Counted from the first letter of the stretch, positions 1 through 10,731 are shown. The stretch is DNA of 64,000 nucleotides from Catellatospora vulcania (GCF_009720385.1 NZ_WARX01000034.1:1-64000); one strand, 5' to 3'. Numbers and translations: made by a program. Notes: generated from the sequence alone by a model not told the origin.

Positions 1-142
1 CCCACGCCCTGTCGTGTGCCGCCCCGACGCTGGTATCTTCACCGTTCCCATCGAAGACATCCACGACTTTCACTCGGCAGCCAGGACCGTCGATTCCCGA
101 CGTCGAAGACACGTGGTGACGGTCGACGCCGAAGGGAACGGG
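1..142. other. Left edge, no gene seen
   Basis: The frame of the downstream protease stays open through this stretch, but the residues it would encode look unlike a signal peptide. A GAAGGG ribosome-binding-like element at 131-136 precedes the ATG at 143. I see nothing else in it. Confidence 0.5.
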
Positions 143-2158
143 ATGGTCAACAGAACCGCAGTCGCCGCGTTGGCGCTGCTCACCGCAGCAGGTTTGGCTG
201 CACCGGCACTGGCCGCGCCTGCACACGCGGCGCCGGCGACGGCCGTGTTGCGAGATCCGGGTCCGGGTTTCGGGGACAGGTATGTCATCGTCCTGCGCGA
301 CGGCACCGTCGGCCAGGCCGCGGAGCAGGTCGCGCTCGGCAACGGCGGCCAGATCCATTTCCGCTACACGGCCGCGCTCCGTGGTTTCGCCGCAACCCTG
401 AACAGCACCGCGCTGGCCGCGGTACGCAGCGAACCGAGTGTCGCCTATGTGCAGCAGGACAAGATCGCGACCATCGCCGAGTCCGCGGCCAGCTGGGGTC
501 TCGACCGTGTCGATCAGCGTGGCCTGCCGCTCAACGGCCAGTACAACTACACGGCCACCGGGTCCGGGGTCCACGCCTACGTCCTCGACAGCGGCATCCG
601 CAAGACCCACCAGCAGTTCGCCGGGCGGGTCGGCAACGGCTGGGACTTCATGGAGAAGGACGCGGACCCGCAGGACTGCAACGGTCACGGCACCCACGTG
701 GCGGGCACCCTCGGCGGAGCCGGCTACGGCGTGGCCAAGCAGGTGACCCTGCACGCGGTGCGGGTGCTCAACTGCGAGGGCGCGGGAGCGTTCTCCATCG
801 TGCTCGCCGGGGTCGACTGGGTCACCGCCAACGCGGTGCGCCCGGCCGTGGTCAACATGAGCCTCAGCTGCAACTGCACCTTCAAGCCGCTCGAAGACGC
901 GGTCCGCGCCTCGATCGCCGCCGGGATCACCTACGCCATCGCGGCGGGCAACAACAGCCTCAACACGTGTGATGCCACCCCGGCACTGGTGCCCGAGGCC
1001 ATCACGGTGGGCGCCACCGACCGCCTGGACCGGCAGGCCTCCTGGACCAACTGGGGACCGTGCCTGGACATCTACGCCCCCGGCGAGGACATCATCTCGG
1101 CGTCCTTCGCCGGCGACACAGCCAGCGAGGTCGACTCCGGCACGTCGATGGCCGCGCCGCACGTGGCGGGCGCGGCGGCGCTCTACCTCCAGTACCACCC
1201 CTACGCGACACCGCAGCAGGTGCGAAACGCCATCGTCGGGCAGGGCACGCTGATCGACTCACCGGTCGTCCTGCTGTACACACAGTTCCCGCTGCCGCGG
1301 GCCATCGTGCGCAGCGACTTCGACGGCGACGGCCGCACCGACCGTGCGGTATGGCGGCCGGGCAACAGCACCTGGTACATCCCGGCGGGCGCAAGCGGCG
1401 GCTCTCCCTACAGCGTCCTCTGGGGCGCGGCAGGCGATCGCATCGTGCCCGGCGACTACGACGGCGACGCCAGGACCGACGCGGCGGTCTTCCGCCCGTC
1501 GACCGGGACGTGGTGGATCAGGCGCAGCTCAAGCGGTTCGGCAGAGGTCGTGTCCTTCGGCCAGGCGTCAGACGTCACGGTCCCGGAGGACTTCGACGGC
1601 GACCGGCGCACCGACATCGCGATCTGGCGGCCCGCGGACGGCATGTGGTGGATCAGGCGCAGCTTCGACGGCGCGGTGACGGCGGTGGCGTTCGGGCGCA
1701 ACGGCGACGTGCCGGTCGCGGCCGACTACGACGGTGACGGCCGGGCCGACCCCGCGGTCCATCGACCGGCGGAGAACGCCTGGTACATCCTGCGCTCGTC
1801 GGACGGAGCCACGGTCCGCCAGGTCTTCGGCAGCACCGGCGACCGCCTGGTCCCCGCCGACTACGACGGCGACCGCAAGGCCGATCCGGCCGTGTGGCGG
1901 CCCTCGGACGCGACCTGGTACATCAAGCCCAGCTCGGGTGGCAGCTTCTACGGCATCAGGTTCGGCCAGGCGGGCGACCGCCTCGTCCCGGGCGTCTACT
2001 CCGCCACCGGCGCCACACCCGCCACCGGTCCCGCGATCACCCGGGCGGCCGGCAGCGCGACCACCTGGTACATCCGCAACCCGGCCGGCGACGTGGACCT
2101 GTCCACCTTCGGCCTGGCCGGCGACGTTCCCGTGCCGGCCGGCTACCTGCCCGGCTGA
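143..2158 (+). CDS. Secreted S8 (subtilisin-like) serine protease with C-terminal FG-GAP/VCBS-type repeats
   Basis: This is an exported serine endopeptidase of 671 residues. An N-terminal signal peptide of about 30 residues ends at an A-rich cleavage region. It is followed by an inhibitor-I9-like propeptide (about 45-115) and a subtilase domain with the full triad: Asp149 in VLDSG, His182 in NGHGTHVAG and Ser335 in [11 protein letters not shown]. From about residue 390 there are five good copies, plus one degenerate copy, of a roughly 50-residue unit built around DxDGDxxxDxAVxRP and TWxI. These are FG-GAP/VCBS-like calcium-binding blades, expected to form a propeller or adhesion module. I chose the ATG at 143, over an in-frame codon at 14, because the signal peptide begins there and a GAAGGG element sits 7 bases upstream. 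A strong hairpin follows the stop. The family is clear; the substrate is unknown. Confidence 0.93.
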   Translation: MVNRTAVAALALLTAAGLAAPALAAPAHAAPATAVLRDPGPGFGDRYVIVLRDGTVGQAAEQVALGNGGQIHFRYTAALRGFAATLNSTALAAVRSEPSVAYVQQDKIATIAESAASWGLDRVDQRGLPLNGQYNYTATGSGVHAYVLDSGIRKTHQQFAGRVGNGWDFMEKDADPQDCNGHGTHVAGTLGGAGYGVAKQVTLHAVRVLNCEGAGAFSIVLAGVDWVTANAVRPAVVNMSLSCNCTFKPLEDAVRASIAAGITYAIAAGNNSLNTCDATPALVPEAITVGATDRLDRQASWTNWGPCLDIYAPGEDIISASFAGDTASEVDSGTSMAAPHVAGAAALYLQYHPYATPQQVRNAIVGQGTLIDSPVVLLYTQFPLPRAIVRSDFDGDGRTDRAVWRPGNSTWYIPAGASGGSPYSVLWGAAGDRIVPGDYDGDARTDAAVFRPSTGTWWIRRSSSGSAEVVSFGQASDVTVPEDFDGDRRTDIAIWRPADGMWWIRRSFDGAVTAVAFGRNGDVPVAADYDGDGRADPAVHRPAENAWYILRSSDGATVRQVFGSTGDRLVPADYDGDRKADPAVWRPSDATWYIKPSSGGSFYGIRFGQAGDRLVPGVYSATGATPATGPAITRAAGSATTWYIRNPAGDVDLSTFGLAGDVPVPAGYLPG

Positions 2159-2167
2159 CGCCGGAAT

Positions 2168-2200
2168 CCGGCCTGCCCGGCTCCGTGCCGGGCAGGCCGG
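2168..2200 (+). terminator. Hairpin after protease gene
   Basis: Perfect 13-bp arms (2168-2180 and 2188-2200) around a 7-base loop begin 10 bases after the protease stop. There is no T-run, as is usual for GC-rich actinomycete terminators. Confidence 0.6.
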
Positions 2201-2325
2201 CCCGCCCCTCGTGAAACCGGCGCGCGAGCGCGTGAAAGGCGGTGAAACCGCGGTGTAGGCGCGGTGGAACCGGCCCCGTGAATGCTGTTCCTCGACCGGC
2301 TGACGCCGGCCACGAGGGAGCGAAG

Positions 2326-3320
<995 letters not shown>

Positions 3321-3324
<4 letters not shown>

Positions 3325-4175
3325 CCATGCAGATGACCCAGCCGGCTCCGGTGGCCACGCCGCCGCGACGGCTGACCCCCGGCGACATCGCCGCCCGTAC
3401 GACGTCGCACAACAGCCTGCGCGAGACGATCAGCCAGACGATGTCGATGGCGTGGCGGGCGACCAAGAAGATGCGCCGCAACCCGGAGCAGTTCTTCGAC
3501 GTCACCATCCAGCCGTTGCTGTTCACGGCGATGTTCGCGTACCTGCTCGGCGGCGGCCTGTCCGGCAGCGTGGAGGCCTACCTGCCGCTGGTGATCCCCG
3601 GCATCCTGGCGCAGACCGCGCTGACGGCGTGCATGGCCACCGGCGTGCAGCTGCGCGAGGACATGGAGAAGGGCGTCTTCGACCGGTTCAAGTCGCTGCC
3701 GATGGCCCGGATCGCACCGCTGGCCGGTCCCATGATCGCCGACCTGCTGCGGTACGCCATCGCCTCGACGCTGACCTTCGTCACCGGTATCGCCATGGGC
3801 TACCGCCCCGGCGGCGGCGTGGCCGGGGTGGCGATGGCGATCGTCCTCACGATGATCGCCGGCTGGTCACTGGCCTGGGTGTTCACCTGGGTCGGCACGC
3901 TGGCCCGCAGTGCGCAGAGCGTCCAGGGCATCTCCATGATGATCATGTTCCCGCTGACGTTCATGTCCAACGCGCTGGTCCCGGTCGAGACCCTGCCGAG
4001 CTGGCTCGCCGCGTTCGTGAAGGTCAACCCGGTGTCGTACGTGGTCACCGCCACCCGCGACCTGGCCAACGACGGCACCGTCACGGGGCACGTCGGCTGG
4101 GCACTGGTGGCCTGCGCGGCCGTCATCGCCGTCTTCGCGCCGCTGTCGGTACGCAGCTACAAGCGCCACCTGTAG
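3321..4175 (+). CDS. DrrB-type ABC-2 transporter permease
   Basis: This is the membrane subunit (284 residues) partnering the DrrA-like ATPase upstream. After a hydrophilic N-terminus of about 65 residues come six hydrophobic segments in the ABC-2 pattern, ending with a short basic tail (SYKRHL). The segment near MMIMFPLTFMSNALVPVETLP, followed by VNPVSYVV, is characteristic of DrrB-like permeases. The start ATG lies inside the stop of the upstream gene (4-base overlap). The gene ends 3 bases from the convergent regulator, leaving no room for a separate terminator. Together with the ATPase it should form a homodimeric exporter of a hydrophobic compound. The link to the neighbouring AfsR-like regulator is positional only. 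Confidence 0.92.
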
Positions 4176-4178
4176 AGA

Positions 4179-7100
4179 TCACCCGGCCCCGACCCGCTCC
4201 ACCAGGCTTCGCGCCTCGCCGAGCAGGTCGGGGCCGCGCCTGTCCCCGTACTCGGTGGCCAGCGCGGCCAGCAGCCCCGGTGCCCGCTCCTCGGCGTGGA
4301 CGGCGATGCGCTCCCAGGCCAGCGTGGGCATGCTCCGGTTGTACGCGAACCGGTCCGCCAGCGCGATCAGCCGCACCGCCTCCGGGACGGGCAGCGCGCC
4401 GCGCAGCAGTCCCCACCCGCCGAGCGCGAACAGCACCAGCCCGCAGACCGGATAGTCCAGGTAGGGATGGTCGGGGTCGAGCACCTGCAACGCCTGGTCA
4501 CGGGCCCGCGTGAACAACGCCGCGCCGATCGGGTCGCCGGCCGGCGCGTAGTAGGCGTGGGCGGCCAGGCTCGTCGCCTCGGCCACCAGCACCCACGGCT
4601 CCAACCCCGTCGCCGCGACGGACGGAATCCGCAGCTCACGTATTCGCACACCCGCCGCGCGGTAGCCGGCCAGCCCCGCCTCGACATCACCGCGGGCCAG
4701 GGCCAGCTCTGCCCTGGCGAGATCGAAGGAGAGCCGGCCGGCCAGGGCTCCGTCGGACTCCGTCGCGTCGCCGAGGTCGCCGAGCTGTCCGGCGGCGCCG
4801 TCGACGTCACCGTTGGAGATCATCACCAGGGCGAGCAGTGACCGCAGCTGGATGGCGTCATCACGGGCGCCGAGCCGGTCCAGCACCGGCAACGCGGCAA
4901 ACGCGTGGACCGCCGCTTCCTTGCCCCGGCCGAGCTGCATCGCGAGCTGTGCGGCCATGGTGTGCATGATCGCCTGTGACCAGGGGCCGACCGTGTCGTC
5001 GGCGGTCTGCAACCCGCGCTCGGCGGCGTCCATGGCCGCGTCCGGATCGCCCATGTTCTCCAGGGCCTGGCTCAGCCACGGCAGCGCCAGGGCGGCGATC
5101 TCGCGGTCCGGGGAAGCCGCGTGCGCACGCAGCTGGTGGAGGAAGCCGTCGGCCGAGCGCGGGTCGATGTCGGTCAGCATGGTGACCATCGCGGAGATCC
5201 ACGGATCGTGCTCGCCCGGCCCGATCGCCCGCAGCGTGGCCCGCAGCAGGTCGGAGTGCGGCGAGTTGGCGACCAGGGAACCGTTGAGGGTCATCGCGAT
5301 CGCCATCCGGGTGGCGTCGGCCAGGTCCGGCGGGGGCGTCCAGCCGTCGACCGCGTGCGCGGCCGCTTCGATGAGCACGAGCAGCCGGGGGTGCTCCCCC
5401 AGGATGATCCAGTATCCGGCCAGCGCGGCCAGGATCTGCACCGTCGCCGCCGGGTCCGGCGCGGCGAAGGTCCGGCGGAGCACGTCGGACAGGTTGCCCT
5501 CCTCCGGGCGGATGGCGTCGACGACGTCGAACTGCCGCGGGCTGAACAGGGCGCGGGCGTGCCGGGCGGAGAAGGCGACCGCCCAGGCGCGCTGGGCCTG
5601 CTCGGCCGCGCCGTCCTCACCGGCGTCGATCAGCTGCATCCGGCCGAACTCGCGTACGGTCTCCAGCATCCGGTAGCGCACGCCGCCGGGACCGGTCTCC
5701 ACCACGGTCAGCAACGACTGGTCCGCCAGATCCTGCACCGCCGACAGCGCGTCGTCGCCGAGCATCGCCTCCGCGGCGGCCAGGGTGAACCCGTCGTGGA
5801 ACACCGACAGCCAGCGCAGCGCCCGGCGCTCCCGTTCGGCGAGCAGGTTCCAGGACCAGTCGATGACGGCGAGCAGCGTCTGATGCCGGTCGGGTGCGCT
5901 GCGGTCCCCGCCGCGCAGCAGCGCGAACCGGTTCTCCAGGCGACGCGCGATGTCCGCGACCGCCATCACGCGCACCTTCGCCGCCGCCAGTTCGATCGCG
6001 AGCGGCAGCCCGTCGAGCCGCACGACGATCTCGGCCACCACCTCGTCGGCGTCGGCGAGGTGCACGTCCGGTCGGGCCGCCCTGGCCCGCTGCCGGAAAA
6101 GCTCGGCCGCGTCCTCGGGGTCCAGCTCGGCCAGCGGGTACACCTGTTCGGCGGCGATGGCCAGCGGCGCCCGGGTGGTGGTGAGCACGCGCAGCTCGCG
6201 GGTGGCGGCGGCCAGGTAGGCGACGAGGTCGGCGACGGCGGCGACGATGTGCTCGCAGTTGTCCAGGATCAGCAGGCTCGGCGCCTGGTCGAGGTAGCGC
6301 GCGATCCGGGCCCGCACGTCGGCCCACTGCTCGGCGGTGAGCGCGCGCCGGCCGCTGACCGAGTCCCGCACCCCCAGCGCCGACCCCACCTCCCCGACCA
6401 GGTCGTCGGGTGCCGTGACGCCGACGAGCTCGACGAAATGCACCACCGGGGCGGGATACTCGCGGCCGAGCACGTGGGCCAGCCGGGTCTTGCCCAGCCC
6501 TCCCGGCCCGACGATGGACACCACCCGGGACGCCGCCAGCATCGCCTGCAACCGGCGGATGTCGGCAGCCCGGCCGAGCAGCGTGGTCGACTCGTGGCGC
6601 ACCCCGGCCCGGACCGGGCTGTCCTGCACGAGCAGCTCGCTGTAGACCCGGCGCAGGTCCGGGCCGGGGTCGCTGCCGATGCGCTCACGCAGGTCCGCGC
6701 GGTAGGCCTCGTACCTGCTCAGCGCGGCACCGGCGCCGCGGACCGCCGCCTCGCTGCGCAGCAGATCCGCCAGCAGTGACTCGTCGGCGGGGCTCGCGGC
6801 CCACGCCTCGGTCAAGGTGGGCAGCGCCTCGGCGTGCTCACCGAGCCTGACCTTGGCCCTGGCCAGCACCAGCCGGGCCTGCGCGAGGTCATGTCCGGCC
6901 GCGCGCCGCAGCGACCCGAGCGGACCGTGGCCGCTGTCGTCGCCGACCGTGCCGAACGACACAGCTTGCGCTGCCTGCTCGGCCGCGCGTGCCGGGTCGG
7001 ACTCGAACACCGACCGGGCGGCGGCGAGCCCGTCCGCGAGCACCTGCGTGTCCACCTGCGACCGGTCGACGCCCAGGCGGTAGCCGTCGCCGTCGCGCAC

Positions 7101-7325
7101 CACCGAGTCCGGCCCGTGCGCCGCCCTGGTCCGGGAGACCAGCACCTGCAACGCTTTGAGCGGATTGGCGGGGACGTCGTCGTCCCAGATGAGGTCGACC
7201 AGCCGTGCGGAGCCGACCGTCCGTCCGGCAGCGGCGAGCGCGGCGAGGAGCGCTTGCGGCCGCTCACCAACCACCGGCTCGCCGTCCCAGCGCACCGCTT
7301 CCAGCAACGACAGGGTGATCGGCAC
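4179..7325 (-). CDS. AfsR/SARP-like transcriptional regulator (BTAD + NB-ARC ATPase)
   Basis: This is a large regulator of 1048 residues. The N-terminal part (1 to about 245) has an OmpR-like DNA-binding and bacterial transcriptional activator (BTAD) arrangement, followed by an NB-ARC/STAND ATPase with Walker A GPGGLGKTR (about 270-278) and Walker B LLILDNCEH (about 350). The C-terminal 450 residues are Ala/Leu-rich and helical, resembling TPR-like repeats that sense partners. Such proteins act as pathway-level activators in actinomycetes. The start is GTG at 7325. A TAGACT -10 box lies 6 bases upstream (7332-7337), so the transcript is probably leaderless. The gene converges on the DrrAB-like exporter with a 3-base gap. 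Its target genes are unknown. Confidence 0.9.
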   Translation of the reverse strand: MPITLSLLEAVRWDGEPVVGERPQALLAALAAAGRTVGSARLVDLIWDDDVPANPLKALQVLVSRTRAAHGPDSVVRDGDGYRLGVDRSQVDTQVLADGLAAARSVFESDPARAAEQAAQAVSFGTVGDDSGHGPLGSLRRAAGHDLAQARLVLARAKVRLGEHAEALPTLTEAWAASPADESLLADLLRSEAAVRGAGAALSRYEAYRADLRERIGSDPGPDLRRVYSELLVQDSPVRAGVRHESTTLLGRAADIRRLQAMLAASRVVSIVGPGGLGKTRLAHVLGREYPAPVVHFVELVGVTAPDDLVGEVGSALGVRDSVSGRRALTAEQWADVRARIARYLDQAPSLLILDNCEHIVAAVADLVAYLAAATRELRVLTTTRAPLAIAAEQVYPLAELDPEDAAELFRQRARAARPDVHLADADEVVAEIVVRLDGLPLAIELAAAKVRVMAVADIARRLENRFALLRGGDRSAPDRHQTLLAVIDWSWNLLAERERRALRWLSVFHDGFTLAAAEAMLGDDALSAVQDLADQSLLTVVETGPGGVRYRMLETVREFGRMQLIDAGEDGAAEQAQRAWAVAFSARHARALFSPRQFDVVDAIRPEEGNLSDVLRRTFAAPDPAATVQILAALAGYWIILGEHPRLLVLIEAAAHAVDGWTPPPDLADATRMAIAMTLNGSLVANSPHSDLLRATLRAIGPGEHDPWISAMVTMLTDIDPRSADGFLHQLRAHAASPDREIAALALPWLSQALENMGDPDAAMDAAERGLQTADDTVGPWSQAIMHTMAAQLAMQLGRGKEAAVHAFAALPVLDRLGARDDAIQLRSLLALVMISNGDVDGAAGQLGDLGDATESDGALAGRLSFDLARAELALARGDVEAGLAGYRAAGVRIRELRIPSVAATGLEPWVLVAEATSLAAHAYYAPAGDPIGAALFTRARDQALQVLDPDHPYLDYPVCGLVLFALGGWGLLRGALPVPEAVRLIALADRFAYNRSMPTLAWERIAVHAEERAPGLLAALATEYGDRRGPDLLGEARSLVERVGAG

Positions 7326-7331
7326 CCGCCA

Positions 7332-7337
7332 AGTCTA
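7332..7337 (-). promoter_or_regulatory. -10 box of a probable leaderless promoter
   Basis: TAGACT on the minus strand sits 6 bases before the GTG of the AfsR-like gene. This is the spacing expected when transcription starts at the initiation codon. No ribosome-binding sequence is present. Confidence 0.5.
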
Positions 7338-7870
7338 AGCGCTGGACGATCTGGTGATCTCCGGCCACGACCAGGTCGACCGGCTGCTGCTCGGTCGCGG
7401 ACGGCCCACCGGCCGCTTTGGCGCGCTCCGGCACCCGCCGGACTCCGGTGGCTCCGGCGCGGGCCGCGCCGGCGAGCCGCGAGCCGGCAACCGGAGGGAG
7501 TCTTCCCCATCGCGTACGCCACGACGCGCAGCCGTGATCGAGCACGAGCCGGTCAGCGAGGCACAGCGGCGGCGATTCGCCCATCTGCTGACTTTCGGGG
7601 TTCCGTCGATGCCCCAACATCGATAGTCTCACTGCGACCAGCGAGCCGGAGGTGTTACGTGGGCCCTCACGGCGGCCGGTCGCCGCTGCGGAAAGGGCAC
7701 CTCCGCGGGCGACGGCTGCCGAGATCGGACTGTCCGAGTCGATCCTGCGGCGGCACGCCACCGCCCCTGATCGTCCGCGGTTCGTGGCCCATGAGCCCTT
7801 CCTCGACTTACGGCAGGCGGCCGGCCTGCCGTAACACCCCCACCGTTCGTGAAAGGGCGGAAACCCCATC
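7338..7870. other. Intergenic region with no convincing gene
   Basis: About 530 bases lie between two genes that point away from each other. A 90-codon open frame at 7354-7626 has Arg/Gly-rich composition typical of non-coding frames in GC-rich DNA and no recognisable motif. The only clear structure is the inverted repeat at 7808-7834. Confidence 0.5.
7808..7834. promoter_or_regulatory. 11-bp inverted repeat upstream of the PR-like gene
   Basis: TTACGGCAGGC and its exact complement flank a 5-base spacer and end 36 bases before the GTG at 7871. It could be an operator for a dimeric repressor or an mRNA hairpin. Its position in the short leader favours a regulatory role over a terminator. Confidence 0.4.
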
Positions 7871-8515
7871 GTGTCCGAAACCCCTCTGTGGCTGCAAGGC
7901 CGCACCGCCGTCATCGACGCCGCCGACCCGTCGGCCTGGCGCGACGGCACCACCCCCGACTACCACCTCTCCCACAGCGTCATGCCGGGCCAGCGCTCCA
8001 CCCAGCACGCGCCCGACTCGCTCGAGGCGATCGTCGAGAGCATCGTGCAGGTGTTCGAGATGGAGGTCTCGTACAAGAAGGACCCGGCGACCTGGGTGTC
8101 GATGGTGACCGAGCACTTCCGGACCAACGTCAACGGCGGTCCGTGGGCCAGCGCGCAGGACATCGTCGACATCGGCAGCTACAACATCCTCATCGGCGAC
8201 AGCCCGTTCTACCGTAGCGGCCAGGAGTCGTTCGAGTCCTCGCACCACATCTTCCACAAGGCGTTCCCGGGCGGGTTCTACTGGGAGGTCCTGGAAGTCA
8301 TCAGCCCGCCGCCGGTCGTCACGTTCAAGTGGCGGCACTGGGGCACGTTCGAGGGCGAGTACCACGGCCACCAGCCGGACGGCAAGGTGATCGAGATGTT
8401 CGGGGTCAGCGTCGCCAAGGTCAGCGATGACCTGAAGCTGGTGGAGGTCGAGCACTACTACGACCCGAACCAGTTCCTCGGCAAGCTCACGGGCGGCTGC
8501 CCGGTCGCGCACTGA
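7871..8515 (+). CDS. SnoaL-like/'pathogen-related protein' family
   Basis: This 214-residue cytoplasmic protein has an NTF2/SnoaL-like fold. It closely follows the layout of plant pathogen-related proteins of the barley PRP type: an EMEVSYKKDP segment, NVNGG, a GSYN motif, FESSHHIFHKAFPGGFYWEV, PPPVVTFKWRHWG and YYDPNQFLGKL near the end. Some actinomycete relatives are annotated as ester or polyketide cyclase-like, but no activity is proven for the plant family as far as I know. It starts with GTG, preceded by GAAAGGGCGGAAA. There is no signal peptide. It stands alone, with its own inverted repeat upstream and a strong hairpin downstream. Family assignment rests on recalled sequence motifs; function is open. 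Confidence 0.8.
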   Translation: MSETPLWLQGRTAVIDAADPSAWRDGTTPDYHLSHSVMPGQRSTQHAPDSLEAIVESIVQVFEMEVSYKKDPATWVSMVTEHFRTNVNGGPWASAQDIVDIGSYNILIGDSPFYRSGQESFESSHHIFHKAFPGGFYWEVLEVISPPPVVTFKWRHWGTFEGEYHGHQPDGKVIEMFGVSVAKVSDDLKLVEVEHYYDPNQFLGKLTGGCPVAH

Positions 8516-8522
8516 CACCACC

Positions 8523-8560
8523 CGGCGGGGCCGCCCGGCATCACCCGGGTGGCCCCGCCG
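8523..8560 (+). terminator. Hairpin after PR-like gene
   Basis: Arms of 16 bases (8523-8538 and 8545-8560, one G-U pair) enclose a 6-base loop. The hairpin starts 8 bases after the stop codon. Confidence 0.65.
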
Positions 8561-8607
8561 CTTGCGCCGCACCAATTCGTTCGTTTCACACCGCGAATCC
8601 GCCTCGC

Positions 8608-8637
8608 TTGGCCAAATCGGACATCGATCCGTACCCT
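8608..8637 (+). promoter_or_regulatory. Probable promoter of secreted protein gene
   Basis: TTGGCC and TACCCT are separated by 18 bases and end about 58 bases before the ATG at 8696. The match to the housekeeping consensus is moderate. Confidence 0.35.
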
Positions 8638-8695
8638 GCACTCGACGATCTCCGCGGCACCGGGCCCGGGTCGTCGAACGTCCGGGGAGGACAAC

Positions 8696-9640
8696 ATGCG
8701 ATTCGGTAGACGACTGACGATCTCGGTCGCGATGGTGCTGGGCCTTCTGGTGCTCTCCGGACAGCCGGCCCAGGCCGCCTACTACAACACGTACTCCGAC
8801 ATCGCCGGCACACCCGACACGAGCTGCTGCACCGGGGTACAGGGCTTCGCCGCCGGAGCCACCTACCTCTACTCGATCAAGAACCACACCGACCACGACG
8901 ACGTCTCCGTCATCTACCGGGTCCACAAGACCACCGGTGACCGGGTGCTGATGGCCAACGGCACCAGCGGCGGGTCGACCAACACCTGGCTCGGCCACGC
9001 CAACGACATGACGATCGTCGACATCGACGGCCAGCACCACATGTTCGTCGTCACCATGAACACCAGCGGCGCCCAGCTGGTGCGGCTCCGCTACGACGGC
9101 ACCACCTACTACCACGCCGGGTCATACCAGGTGCGCCTCAACGGCGCCGTATCGACGCCGTCCGGCATCAGCCGAGTCTCGGTCACCAGCACCACGATCA
9201 CGTTCATGTTCAAGAGCGGCAGGACGGTCTACAACGCCGGCCTCCCGCTACGCGCCTCTTCCGGGACCGTCAACCTGACGAAGGCGTTCGACCTGCAGGT
9301 CGAGGGCGCCCTCGTCAACGGCGCCACGGTGCCGGACCTGGGGACCTTCGCCAACCAGGGGTTCTTCTACGACGCGCCCAAGAAGGTCCTCTACTACCCG
9401 CTGACCAAGGACAACCGCAGCATCGTGCTCGTGTACCGCAACGTGTCGCCGACGACGACCGGGACCGCCCCCGCGGCCACGGACCTCTCGTTCCGCATCA
9501 CGTCCTCGGCGTACTCGACCAAATTCGAGATCGAAGGCGTCGGCATCAGCGACGGCAAGCTGTACTTCAACACGAACCGCGCGAACCCCGACGGCGCCTA
9601 CGACGGGGTCCACGTGTTCAACGGCTACGTCGCGGCCTGA
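8696..9640 (+). CDS. Secreted helveticin J/TagC-like beta-propeller protein (tentative)
   Basis: This exported protein has 314 residues. The signal peptide is about 28 residues with an AQAA cleavage site. GGGGAGG lies just upstream of the ATG, which fixes the start over earlier in-frame codons. The body is rich in Thr, Gly and aromatic residues with a beta-strand rhythm, and has no Walker-type or protease motif. A LGHANDMT motif mid-protein and an EIEGVGISDGKLYF segment near the end are echoed in the protein at 17265-18155 (LGHGNDL, EIEDITHVGSEFF), so the two are distant paralogues. The pattern recalls helveticin J-type class III bacteriocins and TagC-like propellers. I could not confirm this, and the function is unknown. 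Confidence 0.75.
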   Translation: MRFGRRLTISVAMVLGLLVLSGQPAQAAYYNTYSDIAGTPDTSCCTGVQGFAAGATYLYSIKNHTDHDDVSVIYRVHKTTGDRVLMANGTSGGSTNTWLGHANDMTIVDIDGQHHMFVVTMNTSGAQLVRLRYDGTTYYHAGSYQVRLNGAVSTPSGISRVSVTSTTITFMFKSGRTVYNAGLPLRASSGTVNLTKAFDLQVEGALVNGATVPDLGTFANQGFFYDAPKKVLYYPLTKDNRSIVLVYRNVSPTTTGTAPAATDLSFRITSSAYSTKFEIEGVGISDGKLYFNTNRANPDGAYDGVHVFNGYVAA

Positions 9641-9658
9641 CGCACGCGACGGCGGGAA

Positions 9659-9689
9659 GCGCTGTGGTCCGGCGACCGAGCCACAGCGC
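9659..9689 (+). terminator. Hairpin after secreted protein gene
   Basis: Nine-base perfect arms (9659-9667 and 9681-9689) with a 13-base loop lie 18 bases past the stop. Confidence 0.4.
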
Positions 9690-9779
9690 CACCCACTCGC
9701 CCTGACGGATCACCGACGCGCGGCAACGGCCTTTTCGCGCGTAGCGTTCGCCTGCACGGGTCACGCGAGAGGACAGGCG

Positions 9780-10220
9780 ATGATTTTCACCATGCGGCGC
9801 ACGATCGCGGGGCTGGCGATCGCCTTCGTCCTGGGTCTGCTCGCCGTCGGCATCTACCTCGTCGGCGAGCAGCAGCGGACCCGGATCGTCGAGCACGGCA
9901 GCCCGACCCGGGCCATCGTCACCGCCGACCACAACGACGAACTCGATCACTGGTACACCGTCGGCTACACGGCGCAGGGGCAGGCCCGCACAGCCGAGCT
10001 GCGATACCCGTGGGTGATCGACGCGATTCCGGTGGGTCAGGCCCTCACCGTCTACGTCGACCCGGACCACCCGGAGCGGATCGCCACCGCCGACGGCTAT
10101 GCCACCCCGCTGTGGACTTCGGCGCCGGGGTGGTTCGCCGTCCTGGCGGTCTTCGCCGTCTTCATTTCCGTCGTCGGCCGGCTGACCTCGTCCCGCGGAC
10201 AGGCGCCGGACAACGGCTAG
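9780..10220 (+). CDS. DUF3592-like membrane protein
   Basis: This small membrane protein has 146 residues, with one hydrophobic segment near the N-terminus (about 8-28) and another near the C-terminus (about 118-140). The soluble middle part has the DUF3592 pattern: a conversion-type beta domain with W-Y-T-V-x-Y and a conserved VDPDHPE motif. The mid-domain should lie outside the membrane. GAGAGGACA precedes the ATG. It converges with the gene at 10230 with a 9-base gap. No function is established for the family. Confidence 0.75.
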   Translation: MIFTMRRTIAGLAIAFVLGLLAVGIYLVGEQQRTRIVEHGSPTRAIVTADHNDELDHWYTVGYTAQGQARTAELRYPWVIDAIPVGQALTVYVDPDHPERIATADGYATPLWTSAPGWFAVLAVFAVFISVVGRLTSSRGQAPDNG

Positions 10221-10229
10221 GGACGGCCT

Positions 10230-10685
10230 TCACGAACCGGACGAGATCAGCTCCACGTCGATCGGTTCACTCGTGTCGAACCAGACCCCGTATCCGGCTT
10301 CCTCGTGGTCGAGCAGGTGCTTCGGGCATACCGAGATCATCAGCACCGGTCGGGGCAGCTCTCCGGTGTCCAGCGGTGGGTCGTGGGTCACCGATTCACG
10401 CACGACGACCGTCGTCGGCGGTATGTGAAGGGAACAGCTCGACCCGACCTTGCCGGGCTCCTCGACATACCGCCATGGGGTGTTGAGCCAATCATGGTTG
10501 TCGTCATGTCGCGGGAAGGCCCGGCTGCCGTCCCACCGGTAGGCGGAGGCCGGGTCGACCTGCCCCCACGGCGTTCGGAGGTAGACGTAGTAGCGGTCGA
10601 GGCGGACGATCTCCGTCTCGACCGGATCGGCCGTCAGCCTCAGCACGTCGCCTGGCCGGATCTGCAAAGCCTCGGCAAGGTCCAC
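10230..10685 (-). CDS. Hypothetical protein, 151 residues
   Basis: I do not recognise this protein. It is acidic, with no signal peptide or membrane segment. An N-terminal part resembles a small beta-rich domain (RPGDVLRL, YYVYLRTPWGQ), followed by a region with two cysteines and several histidines and aromatics. The start is GTG at 10685, with GGGGAGG 8-10 bases upstream on the minus strand. Codon use matches its neighbours. It lies between a DUF3592 protein and an M15-like peptidase, which gives no functional clue. Confidence 0.6.
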   Translation of the reverse strand: MDLAEALQIRPGDVLRLTADPVETEIVRLDRYYVYLRTPWGQVDPASAYRWDGSRAFPRHDDNHDWLNTPWRYVEEPGKVGSSCSLHIPPTTVVVRESVTHDPPLDTGELPRPVLMISVCPKHLLDHEEAGYGVWFDTSEPIDVELISSGS

Positions 10686-10731
10686 CGGAGTACCTCCCCA
10701 TCGCGCTCATACGGTATCCCGCACGGCCGGC

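Noticed and set aside
7354-7626. Possible 90-residue gene after the AfsR-like regulator
   Set aside because: It has Arg/Pro/Gly-rich composition, no ribosome-binding site and no recognisable motif.
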